Source: CAIQPS01 sp963721365
Lineage (GTDB): Bacteria; Actinomycetota; Thermoleophilia; RBG-16-64-13
Reading direction: 5' to 3'
Length of the DNA: 64,000 nt
NCBI GenBank assembly: GCA_963721365.1
Contig: CAVRJE010000008.1
Coordinates: 124,001-188,000 of the forward strand
In this document: positions 28,992 to 38,307 of the stretch, piece by piece
How the letters are laid out: each line of letters starts with the position of its first letter
Numbering within the stretch: position 1 is the first letter of the stretch
The notes under the pieces: model-generated
What the model saw: only the letters and a program-made list of their open reading frames with translations
The model's database searches: none
What the model was told of the DNA's origin: nothing
Position numbers and translations under genes: made by a program

Positions 28992-29607
28992 CTAGAGGTG
29001 GGCGATGACGTCGTCGGTGGTGGTGACGAGCGCCATCGCCGGGATGACGGTGTTCATGGCCATGTCGTGGAGGGCCTGGTTCGCGTCGATGGAGGCGTCG
29101 CTGGGGACGATGACCTTGTAGAACATGTCGGCGCACTGGATGACCGCCGTCATGACCGCCATGCCGGTGGCCACGCCGCACAGCACCAGGGCGTCGGCTC
29201 CGGCGTCGGCCAGCACCTGCTTGAGGTCCCGACCGGTGTTGTTGGAGAAGATGCCGAACATGAAGTTGCCCAGCACCGGCTCACCAGGCTGAGGCGCGAC
29301 GGCGGAGAGTACCTCCACGTCCTTGGTGCCCACCTCGTTCATCCTGTTCTTGCGGATGACGTCGTAGAAGCCGCCGTAGGGCGACATCAGCTCGACCGCG
29401 TTCACCGGGTGCATCGAGTTGACGTAGACCACCGGCAGGCCTTTCTCGCGGAAGGCCTTCGAGCAGCGCCTGCTGCTTGGGGATGATCCCGGAGTCCCAG
29501 GTCGCCTTGGCGTGCAGGAACGCCACCCGGCCCTCAGGGTCGGTGATGGCGTGCTGCATGTGGATGAGGATGAGGGCGGGCTTGCCCTGCATGACCCATT
29601 CTTCCAT
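28992..29607 (-). CDS. Isochorismatase-fold protein lacking the catalytic triad (module B)
   Basis: About 205 residues from ATG 29607. As in module A, the catalytic positions are replaced: His16 (HMQH, codon 29560-29562) for Asp, Asn in GNFMFGIF (codon 29265-29267) for Lys, and Ala in GVATGMAV (codon 29157-29159) for Cys. One frame change lies near 29465. Keeping the same three substitutions in two diverged copies implies selection for a non-hydrolytic role. It lies between the SDR and the M24 protein, 9 bases after the latter's stop. Confidence 0.5.
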
Positions 29608-29616
29608 CTCGTCCCC

Positions 29617-30813
29617 TCAGACCCGGATGATCTCGTGCGGATACTGGTGCAGCTTCTCGAGGCCGTCCGCACGGACGATGAAGTTGTCGCAGACGACCGA
29701 CCAGGTGGGCGGCTTCACGGCCTGCGGATGCAGGGCGAGGTTCATGCCTTCCTTGACGGCCCAGGTCTCGTCGGGCCGGAAGTTCGGGCGCTCCACCAAG
29801 GGCGTGCCTTGGCCGTGGCCGATCGACCGCACCGGCGGAACGCAGCCCTGCTCGACAAGGAAGTCCTTGGCGGCCGCGAAGATGTCCCGTATGTAGGTGC
29901 CCGGCTTCATCATCGAGCACATGAGGTCCTGGGTCTTGCAGGCCACATCGAAGGCGCTCGAGGAGTTCCGGCGACGGCTCGACGCCCACGGTGAAGATGC
30001 GCATCAACTTCGGCGTAGTAGCCGCCGGGACCGTTCACCTCGATGAGGACCGACACCTGGTCGCCGTTCTGGATGATCCGGTTCTGGAAGCGCGGCACGT
30101 CGAACGGCACCATGGTGCCGAGCGGACCGGAGTTGACCTGGACGATGCCGCGCTCGCTGCGGTTCTTCTTGAAGAAACCAGTGGGCCTCCGCGTACATCT
30201 CGTAGTCATGCAGGCCGGGCTTGATGAACTCGGCCAGGTGGTCGATGCAGGCGTCCTGGATGGCCGCCGTGCCCCGAGGAGTTCGATCTCCTCCTCGCTC
30301 TTGGGCACCTTGATCTCGTCCACCCACTCGGTGGCGTCCACCCAGGTGACGCCGGGCAGGTTCTCGCGCAGGTAGTCGGCGAAGGTCATGGGGATGAAGG
30401 TCGGCTCCACCCAGGCGATGGTGGCCTTGGGCTTCGCCTTGAGCACGTCCACCGCCAGCTTGGCGTCGTAGGTGGCGGTGTAGGGCAGGGTGGCGAAGTA
30501 GACGTCGCCCAGCCGGTCCTTGATGCCCCGGGCGAACAAGGCCGGCGGAAAGACCTGGCCTGCCGGCGGGGCGGCGCCGCAGTTGATGACGGTCATGTCG
30601 TCGTCCACCGGGAAGATGACCGTCATGGGGAACTGGTGACGGGCGGTGTAGTCGGTGAACCAGCGGAGCATGCCGCCCATGTACTCTTCGCTGTTCTGCA
30701 TCACCAGGTAGTCGATGCCGCGCTCCCGCATCCCGGCGCGCACGGCGTCCCAGCGCCGCTGGCAGCTCCTGGTCGGAGACGCTGGTGCTCAGCCTTTCTC
30801 TTGGGTCTTCCAC
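29617..30813 (-). CDS. M24 creatinase-like protein (module B, frame breaks)
   Basis: Homologue of the M24 protein at 4310-5506, ~398 residues from GTG 30813 (GAGAGGG upstream). The metal-ligand positions again deviate: Ile and Glu for the two Asp (VLIEVNGPGGYYAE), the His kept (IGHGQG), His for the first Glu (GMNLALHP) and Asp for the last (VCDNFIV). Frame changes occur near 30765, 30280, 30185 and 29960. It is the first gene of module B, divergent from its IclR gene. Confidence 0.5.
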
Positions 30814-30834
30814 GCTATCCCTCTCGGTGCTAGA

Positions 30835-30853
30835 CTGTTCACTATGTGAACAG
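30835..30853. promoter_or_regulatory. Perfect palindrome, likely IclR operator of module B
   Basis: CTGTTCAC-TAT-GTGAACAG, an 8+8 bp perfect inverted repeat around TAT, 22 bases upstream of the M24 start and 112 bases upstream of the IclR start. It shares the core TnCACTATnTGAA with the module A site at 5538-5554. The position suggests control of the M24 operon promoter. Confidence 0.5.
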
Positions 30854-30964
30854 CATCGTTCTAATGTTGGTCACATCGACGTATCACCGGCGGCAGGCCT
30901 TGTCAATCGGGTCGACGAGGCGGTGCAGCTTGACAGGCGCCTGGAGATGCGAGACTGTCGGGGC

Positions 30965-31811
30965 ATGAGCGCGAGTCAGGGACATCGACCAGGAGAAGCG
31001 GCAGCGACAGCGACGGCGGCCGAATCCGGGGTCGCAGCCAGCGCGCTGACCCTCAAGAAGGGGCTCTCGATCCTCAGCCTCTTCGACTCCGACCATCCGG
31101 AATGGACCTTCACCGACATCTGGAAGAGGCGCGGGGCTTTCGCGACCCACGGCGTTCCGCCTCGTCAAGACGCTGGAGGAGGCGAAGTTCCTCTCCTTCG
31201 ACGCGTCGAAAGGCACCTATCACCTGGGCGTCAGCATCCTCAAGGGCAGCTATCTGATGCTGTCGCCCGTCGGAACTGGCCCGCACCGCTCGTCCGTATC
31301 TGGACCGGCTGACCGAGATCACCACCGAGACGTCGATCCTGACGGTAGAGGCCGACCACGTGGCCATCATCGCGGCCCGGGTGCTGACCCCCCGGCCCTT
31401 CAAGCCCGACAACCCGGTCGGGCCTGCCCATGCCCGGCTTCGCCAACGTGCACACCCGCATCTTCCTGGCGTACCGTCCAGAGAGCGAGTGGCGGGCGGC
31501 TCTGAGCGGCTCCGATCGAGAAGCGCACGCCTTACACCGCGACCGATCCGGAGGAACTGGCCGCCGAGTTGGCGAAGATACGGCGCGAGGGAGTGGCCTT
31601 CGGGATGCAGGAGTGGAACCTCGGCATGTGCGCCGTCGCCGCGCCGGTCTTCGACGCCGGCGGCCAGGTCCGGGCGAGCCTGGCGATAGTCGCGCCCGAC
31701 GAGCGTTTCGGCCCGGCGGAGAGGGAATCCCACGCGACTGCGGTCATTGAGAACGCCCGGCTGCTTTCGAGCGCCCTCGGATATCACAACCGGCGGGCGA
31801 ACGAAAGCTAG
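30965..31811 (+). CDS. IclR-family regulator of module B (frame breaks)
   Basis: About 280 residues from ATG 30965 to TAG 31811. The helix-turn-helix region (LKKGLSILSLFDSDHPEWTF) and effector domain (EWNLGMCAVAAPVFDAGGQV) match the regulator at 5635-6465. Single-base changes near 31130, 31275, 31425 and 31510 break the frame. It is divergent from the M24 gene, with a palindrome between. It probably responds to the same or a related inducer as its paralogue, so cross-talk between the modules is possible. Confidence 0.5.
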
Positions 31812-31832
31812 CGGGCCGGGCGAGGCGCGAGG

Positions 31833-33524
31833 TCACACGGCGTGTAGACGGGACGCGATGGTCTCGGCCATGGCCACCCGGTTCCGCCCGCTCCTCTTGG
31901 CACGGTAGAGGGCCTGGTCGGCTGCTCGGATCAGTTCGTCTGCCGGCGTTCCGCGCGCGCATGCACCGCCGGCGCTTAGTGTGACCGCTATGGAACGGCC
32001 GTCGGCCTGCGATCGGGGAATCACTCACGGCGCGCCGGATCCTCTCCAGCACAAGCCGGACCTCGGCGGCATCGGCCCTCGGCAGGATGACAAGGAACTC
32101 CTCGCCGCCGAAGCGACCCAGAAGGTCGTAGGGTCTGATAGACGTGGAGAGCCGGGCGGCGATAGCGTTCAGCACTGCGTCTCCCATCACGTGGCCGTAG
32201 CGGTCATTGACCTTCTTGAAGCGATCCACATCGATGACGCCGATACCCAGGTAGGTACCCTCACGCTCTGCCCGGGTCTCCTCCTCGCGAAGCCGGGAAA
32301 GCACCGCCCACCGGTTCATCGCGCCGGTCAACGGATCGGTCCTCGCCTGGTACATCAGGATCTCCTGCGCGTCGCGAAGGAACCGATTGAGCTCCTGCGA
32401 GTCTTCTTCACCTCTTGCTCGAGCTTCTCGTTGGCCCGCTCGAGCGCCTCCTTGGCGTCGACCAACTCTCTCTCCTGGCGCCGGCGTTCGGAGACATCCC
32501 TAGCGAAGGCGAAGTTGTACTCTGTGCCACCCGACTCTACAAAGTTCGCCGTCACCTCCACCGGGAAGAGGTCTCCCTCGCGGGTCCGGTGAACCGATTC
32601 CATGGCCGCTGTGCCGTGCTGCTTTATCGCTCGCCAGTGTTCCTGCCAGGAATCTGGGTTCTGTAGCGGGTCGAGGTCGAAGATGGTCATGCGCATCAGC
32701 TCGTCCCGGGTGTAGCCGTGCCGGGCGCAGACCGAATCGCTGACGTAGAGCAGCCTCCCCTCCGAATCGACCCAATGGATGAGGTCGGCGGCCTTGTCGA
32801 CCGAGAGCTTTGTCAGGTGGAGGGTCTCTTCCTGCCTCTTTCGTTCCGTGGCATCCCGCACGAAGGCCACGTTGTATTCCTTGCCCTCGTGTACGAAGTA
32901 GTTCGCGGCCACCTCAACGGGGAAGATTTCACCGTGCTTGGTCCTGTGAACTACCTCGACCTTCAATGCCCCGCGGCTCTTCATCTTCTGCCACCGGGCC
33001 GCCCATCGCTCCTCCGTCAGCCCAAGCGTGATGTCTCGCACGGTGAGGCCGAGCATCTCGTCACGTGTGTACCCGTAGCGGACGCAGCCGGCATCGTTCA
33101 CGAACAGGATGTTGCCCGAGGGACTCAGCCAGTAGACGGGATCAGGCCAGCGGTCCATCGAGGCCTGGCTCAGGCTGAGGGTCTTTTCAAACTCTTTTCG
33201 TTCGGTCAGATCGCTTATCAGGATCAGGCGGACGAGGTCCGTGTCGGTCTGTACCCAGGATTGCCGTACGCGGAGCCAACGCTCCCCGCCCGCCGGCCCG
33301 TCGAAGGCGCCCTCCCAACTCGTCGCTTGGCCGACCGCGAGGTCCAGACCGGCGTGGTGGCAGGAGAGTAGATCGCCCCGGGAGACGCCGAGTAGTTCGG
33401 CAGCGGCCTCGTTGGCGAACAAGCAACGGCCATCGGCAGCATAGGCCACGACACCGTCGGGGAGGGACGCCAGAAGGACGCCGTCCAGGACGGCGGTCCC
33501 GCTCTCTGGCTCGAGATCCCCCAT
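31833..33524 (-). CDS. PAS-PAS-PAS-GGDEF diguanylate cyclase
   Basis: About 560 residues: three PAS segments (~15-110, ~125-235, ~245-355), a coiled linker (ELVDAKEALERANEKLEQEV) and a GGDEF domain with the active motif RFGGEEF. RPYD five residues before GGEEF is an intact inhibitory I-site (RxxD). It should make cyclic di-GMP under control of a ligand or redox signal sensed by PAS. No membrane segment is evident. Frame changes near 32405 (linker) and 32025 (C-terminus) interrupt it. It converges with the IclR gene, 21 bases apart, and need not be functionally linked to it. Confidence 0.5.
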
Positions 33525-33740
33525 GTTTCGCTCCCGCCGGTAGAAAGGTCATCTGCCGCCGTTCATCGGCAGATTCGATGGGCGGCATGAGGTCCGCGGC
33601 CGCCGCCGGCAGCGCCGCCGGCGGCCGTGCCGGCGAAGCCCCGTGGCCATCCGCGACGACAGGAATAAGGGAATCGTGCAAGAATTCGATTAGCAGAGCA
33701 CATCCCTGGTGCGTTTCTGAGGAAGGAGCACCGCAGACAT
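33525..33740. other. Divergent intergenic region
   Basis: These 216 bases separate the PAS-GGDEF gene from the NYN gene and should hold both promoters. A very GC-rich, partly self-complementary stretch (33594-33640) is the only structure I see. No small gene is supported. Confidence 0.5.
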
Positions 33741-34506
33741 ATGGCAGAAACTGAGCGTACTCTCGCCGTCTTCATCGACTTCGAGAACCTGGCCATCGGC
33801 TTCAAGCACCGGCAGACCGAGCGAGTTCGAGATCCACAAGATCCTCGACCGTCTGGTGGAAAAGGGCAAGGTGATCGTCAAGAAGGCGTACGCCGACTGG
33901 AGCCGTTACAAGCAGTACACCAGGCCGCTCCACGAGGCCGCCATCGAGCTGATCGAGATCCCTCGCCGGCAGATGACCGGCAAGAACTCCGCCGATATCC
34001 GGCTGGTGGTCGACGCGATGGACCTGGCCTGGTCCAAGGAACACATCGACACGTTCGTGATCGTCTCGGGAGACTCCGACTTCTCCCCGCTGGTCTCCAA
34101 GCTCAAGGAGAACGGCAAGCACGTCATCGGGATCGGCATGAAGGACTCGACCTCCAGACCTGCTGTCGGACAACTGCGACGAGTTCATCTACTACGAGGA
34201 CCTGGAGAAACAGCCAGCCACCGGCGCCCCCAGGCCCGCAGGCGGTGGATATCCGACGGACAAGAAAGAGGTCTTCGAGCTGCTGCTCGACTCCATCGGC
34301 GCCCTCATCGAGAGAACAAGGACCCGATCTTCGCCTCCATGGTCAAGGACACCATGAAGCGCAAGAAGCCGTCGTTCAACGAGTCGGCCTACGGCTACCG
34401 CAGCTTCAGCAATCTGTTGATCGACGCCGAGAAGCAAGGGTTGATCAAGCTGCACCGCGACAAGAAGGCGGGCTGGACCTACGTTGTGGAGGGGTTTGTA
34501 GAGTAG
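33741..34506 (+). CDS. NYN-domain (LabA/PIN-like) nuclease with C-terminal LOTUS-like domain
   Basis: About 255 residues from ATG 33741. The NYN domain has the expected acidic residues: FIDFENL, SADIRLVVDAMDL and VSGDSDFSPLV. The C-terminal ~75 residues (DKKEVFELLLDSI... to ...GYRSFSNLLIDAEKQGLIKL) resemble an OST-HTH/LOTUS RNA-binding module. Together this suggests an RNA-binding ribonuclease. Frame changes near 33815, 34160 and 34310 break the reading frame. The gene stands alone, and the target RNA is unknown. Confidence 0.5.
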
Positions 34507-34517
34507 GGAGCCCCGCC

Positions 34518-34964
34518 TCAATCGAGGGTGGCCGCGAATTCGGCCGGCGTCAGCACCTGGCACCACCCGGCGACCGCCTCGGCCAAGCGGCGGTCGCCGG
34601 TGATCAGCATGGCCCCCGGCTGTGCTTTCAGTAGCGCGCCAATGTGCTCGTCACCCGGCGTCCGCTCGTCGGTTTCACCCGTTCCTGGCTGCGGCATCGC
34701 CGACACCTTCGCCTCGCGGATGCCGGCGTTTAGGAGAAGGGCCTTGAGGAGTTGGTCCACCTTGGTCTCCGGCAGACCGTGTCGCATCACGATATGGGGA
34801 TACAACAGCACGCGCCGGTATTCGAAGACCAGTTCCTGCGAAACCAGGAAGCGCAGCGCGCCCGATAGCATCGCGTCGACGATCCTCTGTGGAGCGGAAC
34901 GGGCCCGCCCGCCGACCACGCCGCTGATGAGGACGTTCGTGTCGACGACGACCCAGCGTTTCAA
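34518..34964 (-). CDS. PIN-domain toxin (COG1569 type)
   Basis: An intact 148-residue PIN protein: VVDTNVLISG with the first Asp, a middle Glu (LVFEYRRVL), PGDEHIGALL and LITGDRRL supply the acidic metal site. Expected to be a ribonuclease toxin. The start overlaps the antitoxin stop by 4 bases, a classic toxin-antitoxin layout. It converges with the NYN gene. Confidence 0.5.
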   Translation of the reverse strand: MKRWVVVDTNVLISGVVGGRARSAPQRIVDAMLSGALRFLVSQELVFEYRRVLLYPHIVMRHGLPETKVDQLLKALLLNAGIREAKVSAMPQPGTGETDERTPGDEHIGALLKAQPGAMLITGDRRLAEAVAGWCQVLTPAEFAATLD

Positions 34965-35203
34965 TGCCGCTCTGCCCGCACCGCCGCTGTGACCTCGAGT
35001 GCCAGAGCCATCGCTTCTTCTTCGCTAAGCCCTGAGTTGACCCTGGCTCGCTCCAAAATGTCTTCGGCACTTTCTTCAATCCCGATCCCAGCTAGTTCGA
35101 GGCTTTCATCGATGAGGGCGGTAATGCTCACGCCCCTCCTGGCAGCCGCTTCCTTGAGCGCCCTTTGTCGCGCCTGGCTCAGAGTAATAGTCATCCTGGG
35201 CAT
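34961..35203 (-). CDS. Ribbon-helix-helix antitoxin
   Basis: 80 residues from ATG 35203 (GAGG five bases upstream). PRMTITLSQARQRALKEAAARRGVSITALIDESL is a ribbon-helix-helix DNA-binding segment, followed by an acidic helical tail (GLSEEEAMALALE) suited to neutralise the PIN toxin. It is the first gene of the pair and likely represses its own promoter in the 245-base gap that follows, in which I see no other gene. Confidence 0.5.
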   Translation of the reverse strand: MPRMTITLSQARQRALKEAAARRGVSITALIDESLELAGIGIEESAEDILERARVNSGLSEEEAMALALEVTAAVRAERH

Positions 35204-35448
35204 CTTATCCTCGGTGCATTGGTGTTGCGGTGTGTAATTCATACTAGCACCAATCCTGGCTCGGACGACCAAACGGAAACAAACTGCTGCCGCTCGGCCG
35301 ACACGGTAGATGAACGACGAAGGGGATCGCTACAACTTCTGATGCAGATTGGCGATAGCCCCCCCGGCCGCGCAAGCTCTCGCTCGGCCGCGGCCTAGCA
35401 CTCACTCCAGGCTGGCGGCAATCTCGACAGCATGAGCGCCCAGCAGAG

Positions 35449-35931
35449 CTATTCGGCGGCAGGTCCGACTTTCGCGTGCGCCTGACGACCCGGATGCTGC
35501 TTCTGGTGCTCTTCCCAATCCGGCACCGGCTCGCCGACCATGGCCAGGAAGAAGTAGACCGTCGAGTCACCCAGAAAGCTGAAGTCGTGCTTGAGGACCG
35601 CGGCCGTCTTCTCGTAGTCCCCATGCGCGCGCAGATACTTGTCGAAGCCGCCATACGACTCGTCCAGTTCCGCGATCTTGCCGGCATTGTCGATGATGGC
35701 CTCGATCTTCCGCTGGTTCCGTATGACCCGTGGGTCGGTCATGAGACGCTCTACGTCCTGCGGGGTCATGTCCGCGACCTTCTCCAGGTCGAAGCCGGCA
35801 AACGCGTCCCGGATGCCCTCCCATTTGGCGTCGACGACCTGCCAGTTGATCCCGGAAGTCAGGATCACCCGAGTCATGGCCTCAAGGTATCCGGAGGCCG
35901 AGGTAGGCTTCGTAAAATGCCCGTGCTGCAT
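35449..35931 (-). CDS. tag: DNA-3-methyladenine glycosylase I family protein
   Basis: 160 residues. GYLEAMTRVILTSGINWQVVDAKWEGIRDAFAGFD and ...DPRVIRNQRKIEAIIDNA match the Tag helix-hairpin-helix fold, which removes 3-methyladenine from DNA. It is shorter than E. coli Tag (~187 residues) and lacks its zinc-binding Cys/His ends, so it is a Tag-like branch and the exact lesion is uncertain. It stands alone between an intergenic region and the terminator of the CoA-transferase operon. Confidence 0.5.
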   Translation of the reverse strand: MQHGHFTKPTSASGYLEAMTRVILTSGINWQVVDAKWEGIRDAFAGFDLEKVADMTPQDVERLMTDPRVIRNQRKIEAIIDNAGKIAELDESYGGFDKYLRAHGDYEKTAAVLKHDFSFLGDSTVYFFLAMVGEPVPDWEEHQKQHPGRQAHAKVGPAAE

Positions 35932-36041
35932 CGCTGCGCCTCCTGACGTGCGGGAGATGTGTGGCGTCGGAGCCGTAGTCTACCCAACAAGACGCCCGTT
36001 CAGTCAGGGCGGGGGGCGAGGGGGAGGCGAAGCCGATCCCC

Positions 36042-36083
36042 AAAGAAGAAGGCCCCGCTCCGGCGAAGACCTGGAGCGGGGCC
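36042..36083 (-). terminator. Rho-independent terminator of the CoA-transferase operon
   Basis: An 11-bp perfect GC-rich stem (36051-36061 with 36073-36083) with an 11-base loop, followed on the minus strand by TTCTTCTTT. It lies 85 bases after the stop of the second CoA-transferase gene. A good intrinsic terminator. Confidence 0.5.
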
Positions 36084-36101
36084 ACCCATCCCCCTAGTGC
36101 C

Positions 36102-36173
36102 GCCTGAGGCCTATTGGCCCTCGAAGGAAGAGTCGTGAAACGCAGCTGGGACGAGGGCCAATAGGCCTCAGGC
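36102..36173. repeat. 22-bp perfect inverted repeat overlapping the CoA-transferase stop codon
   Basis: Arms 36102-36123 and 36152-36173 are exact reverse complements, with a 28-base spacer. The right arm contains the TGA stop (36168-36170) and last codons of the upstream gene. A true terminator follows 19 bases further on, so this is a second, separate structure. It could be a 3' stabilising hairpin, a protein-binding site or a remnant of an element. Confidence 0.5.
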
Positions 36174-36938
36174 CCTACCTATGACCACCTTCAGGGGGTC
36201 CACCTCAGCGCGCAGGATCCGCAACTCTTCGGCGGTGGGCGCCTCGGTTCGGCCGATCTCTTTGGGGATGACCAGCTCGAAGCCGGTGTTTTCTTTCACC
36301 TGGTCCAGTTCCACGCCGGGGTTGAGCGACTCGACCATCATGGCCTTGGTCTCGGGATGGAAGCCCATGACCGCCAGGTCGGTGATGATCTTGTATGGGC
36401 CGCCCTCGGGCAGGCCGGCCGCTTCGCGGGCGCCCGCGCCGGTAAGGAACCCTGGCGAGGTGATGAAGTCGCACTTCTCGGCGAAACGGTCCTTGGTGTG
36501 GACGGTCATGATCATCGTCCGCCAGCAGAGGGAGGCGAAGTCGTTCGCCCCGCCGCTCCCCGGAAAGCGCACCTTCGGCTTGTAGTAGTCGCCGATCATC
36601 GTCGAGTTGATGTTGCCGTACTTGTCGATCTGGGCGCCACCCAGGAACGCGTAGTCCACCTGGCCGCGAGCGCAGGTGGTCATCATCTCGGACATGCCGG
36701 CGGCCATGACGGCCTTGTGGAACGTCCGGGAGTCGCCGACGGAGATCGGCATCATCGGCAGCAGGGGAGCCACGCCGCCGGCTTCGAACAGGATGACCAG
36801 GTTGGGCGAGCAGGTCTTCTGCGAGAGCATCGCGGCGGCGCAAGGGGCGCCTGTGCCTACGGCTACCGTCTTGCCATCTTCCAGTTGCCGCGCGGCCACG
36901 CAGATCATCAATTCCATGGTGTTGTATTCGGGTGCCAT
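36168..36938 (-). CDS. CoA-transferase subunit B, glutaconate/3-oxoacid type
   Basis: An intact 256-residue family I CoA-transferase beta subunit. ILFEAGGV contains the Glu expected to form the covalent CoA intermediate, and GGAQIDKYGNINSTMIGD is a typical core motif. ATG 36938 is preceded by AAGGAG. It pairs with the A subunit 41 bases upstream. Together they should exchange CoA between a carboxylic acid and an acyl-CoA donor, activating an acid for breakdown. The acid is not identified; the catabolic surroundings fit an aromatic or cyclic acid. Confidence 0.5.
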   Translation of the reverse strand: MAPEYNTMELMICVAARQLEDGKTVAVGTGAPCAAAMLSQKTCSPNLVILFEAGGVAPLLPMMPISVGDSRTFHKAVMAAGMSEMMTTCARGQVDYAFLGGAQIDKYGNINSTMIGDYYKPKVRFPGSGGANDFASLCWRTMIMTVHTKDRFAEKCDFITSPGFLTGAGAREAAGLPEGGPYKIITDLAVMGFHPETKAMMVESLNPGVELDQVKENTGFELVIPKEIGRTEAPTAEELRILRAEVDPLKVVIGRA

Positions 36939-36979
36939 ATCTCTCAAGCTCCTTCTTATGGGAGGCTGCGTGTCCGCGG

Positions 36980-37964
36980 TCAGTCTTCGACGAGGTTCTC
37001 GAGCTTCTGCAGCTCCTCCATCCGCTTGAGGCCGCCGCATTTCTCGAGGTACTCCCCGAAGGTGGAGCAGCTATAGATGTAGTGATCGAGGAACTTCGCG
37101 AACTCTTCCGGATCTTTCTCCACCTTCATCCACTGGGCCAGGTGCACTTCGTCCGAGAAGTAGCAGTAGGCCATGTTGCCGGGGAAGCTGCCGTAGGGGG
37201 CTTCGACGACCGCGTCCACCAGATAGAAGGGGATGGACGTGTGGGTTGGGTCCTCGCGGATGATCGCGTTGGGGACGATCCTCTCGGTGCTGATGATGAG
37301 ATGCTTGGCGGCCCGGGCGAGTTCGAGGTCGGCCACCGAGATGCCTCTGATGATCGAGTTGCCGTAGATGTCGGCCTCGTGCACATGGATGGCCACCACG
37401 TCGGGCCAGCAGGCCGGGACGGCCGCGTACTTCTTGCCGGTGAAGGGGCACTCGATGACTTTGGCCGCAGACATCTTGAAGGTGTCGGTACCTAGCAGGC
37501 TGCGGACGATGCCGAAGGAGACACCATCGGCGGCCGCCTTCAGGCGGGCGTCGAGCGCGTAGTTGCTCCATTCGGTCAGCTGCACCTCGCCGGACTGGAT
37601 GTACTTGCGCGCGTTCGGCGAAAGGCCCCGGGCCTCAAGACCGACGATATAGGCGGCGTCGCAGCGGTTGAAGGCATTTGCCGGCGGCCAGCACCTGGAA
37701 GTCGTGAGTCGAGGTGTGCCCGAGGAACCCGAGGTTCTTCTTCCGCTGCCGGACGATCTCGTGCAGGATCGAGTTGGGGATCCTGTTGGCCCCGAATCCA
37801 CCGGCCGCGAAGTAGTCGCCGTCGTGGACGAACTTCTCGACAGCTTCCTTCTCGGTCATGCGCTTGTCGACCATGGCCCGCGACTTCTGGCGGAAGAACT
37901 CGCGAGCCTTGTCCGGATCGGGATCCGTGAAGATCGGGTTAGCCCCCTGGTCTAGCACTTCCAT
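36980..37964 (-). CDS. CoA-transferase subunit A, glutaconate/3-oxoacid type
   Basis: About 328 residues from ATG 37964 (GAGGAAAGG upstream). The N-terminus carries DGDYFAAGGFGANRIPNSILHEI, and the remainder (LGTDTFKMSAAKVIECPFTGKKY, ADIYGNSIIRG) matches the alpha subunit of glutaconate-type CoA-transferases. One frame change lies near 37675. It is the first gene of a two-gene operon with the B subunit, and divergent from ccoN. Confidence 0.5.
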
Positions 37965-38307
37965 ATCCTTTCCTCGGTGGTCCAATTCGTCACTGCGCGC
38001 GACTCGCGCCGCCCCCAAACGAGCACCTGCCGCCGCGGCTGGTGATCGACCCAGCCAAACAGGGAGGCTATCACGAAAGACCGACCGCCCCAAAGCAGTG
38101 CGGGCGGCGAATGCCGCAGGGCGGCCCGGTGTTCCGCGCAGCGGCCCAGTGGTGCGGCCGACACGCGAGCCGCGCCACCAAGGCGGCCCCGAGCCTGGCT
38201 GGAAAATCCCTCCACTCCGGTCTTGACTCAGCGGGTGACGGCAACGAGAATGGAGGCCACGTCGTGGGTTGCGGGCGCGGGACACAAGCATCACCCACCG
38301 GGGGGGC
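37965..38307. other. Divergent region between CoA-transferase and cbb3 oxidase genes
   Basis: A 343-base gap with no gene I can support. It should contain both divergent promoters. It is GC-rich with short self-complementary stretches, but no FNR-type site (TTGATnnnnATCAA) is visible, which would be usual upstream of cbb3 genes in proteobacteria. Confidence 0.5.

Noticed and set aside
33594..33640. GC-rich repeat as a terminator
   Set aside because: It lies upstream of two divergent genes, its arms are imperfect, and no T tract follows.
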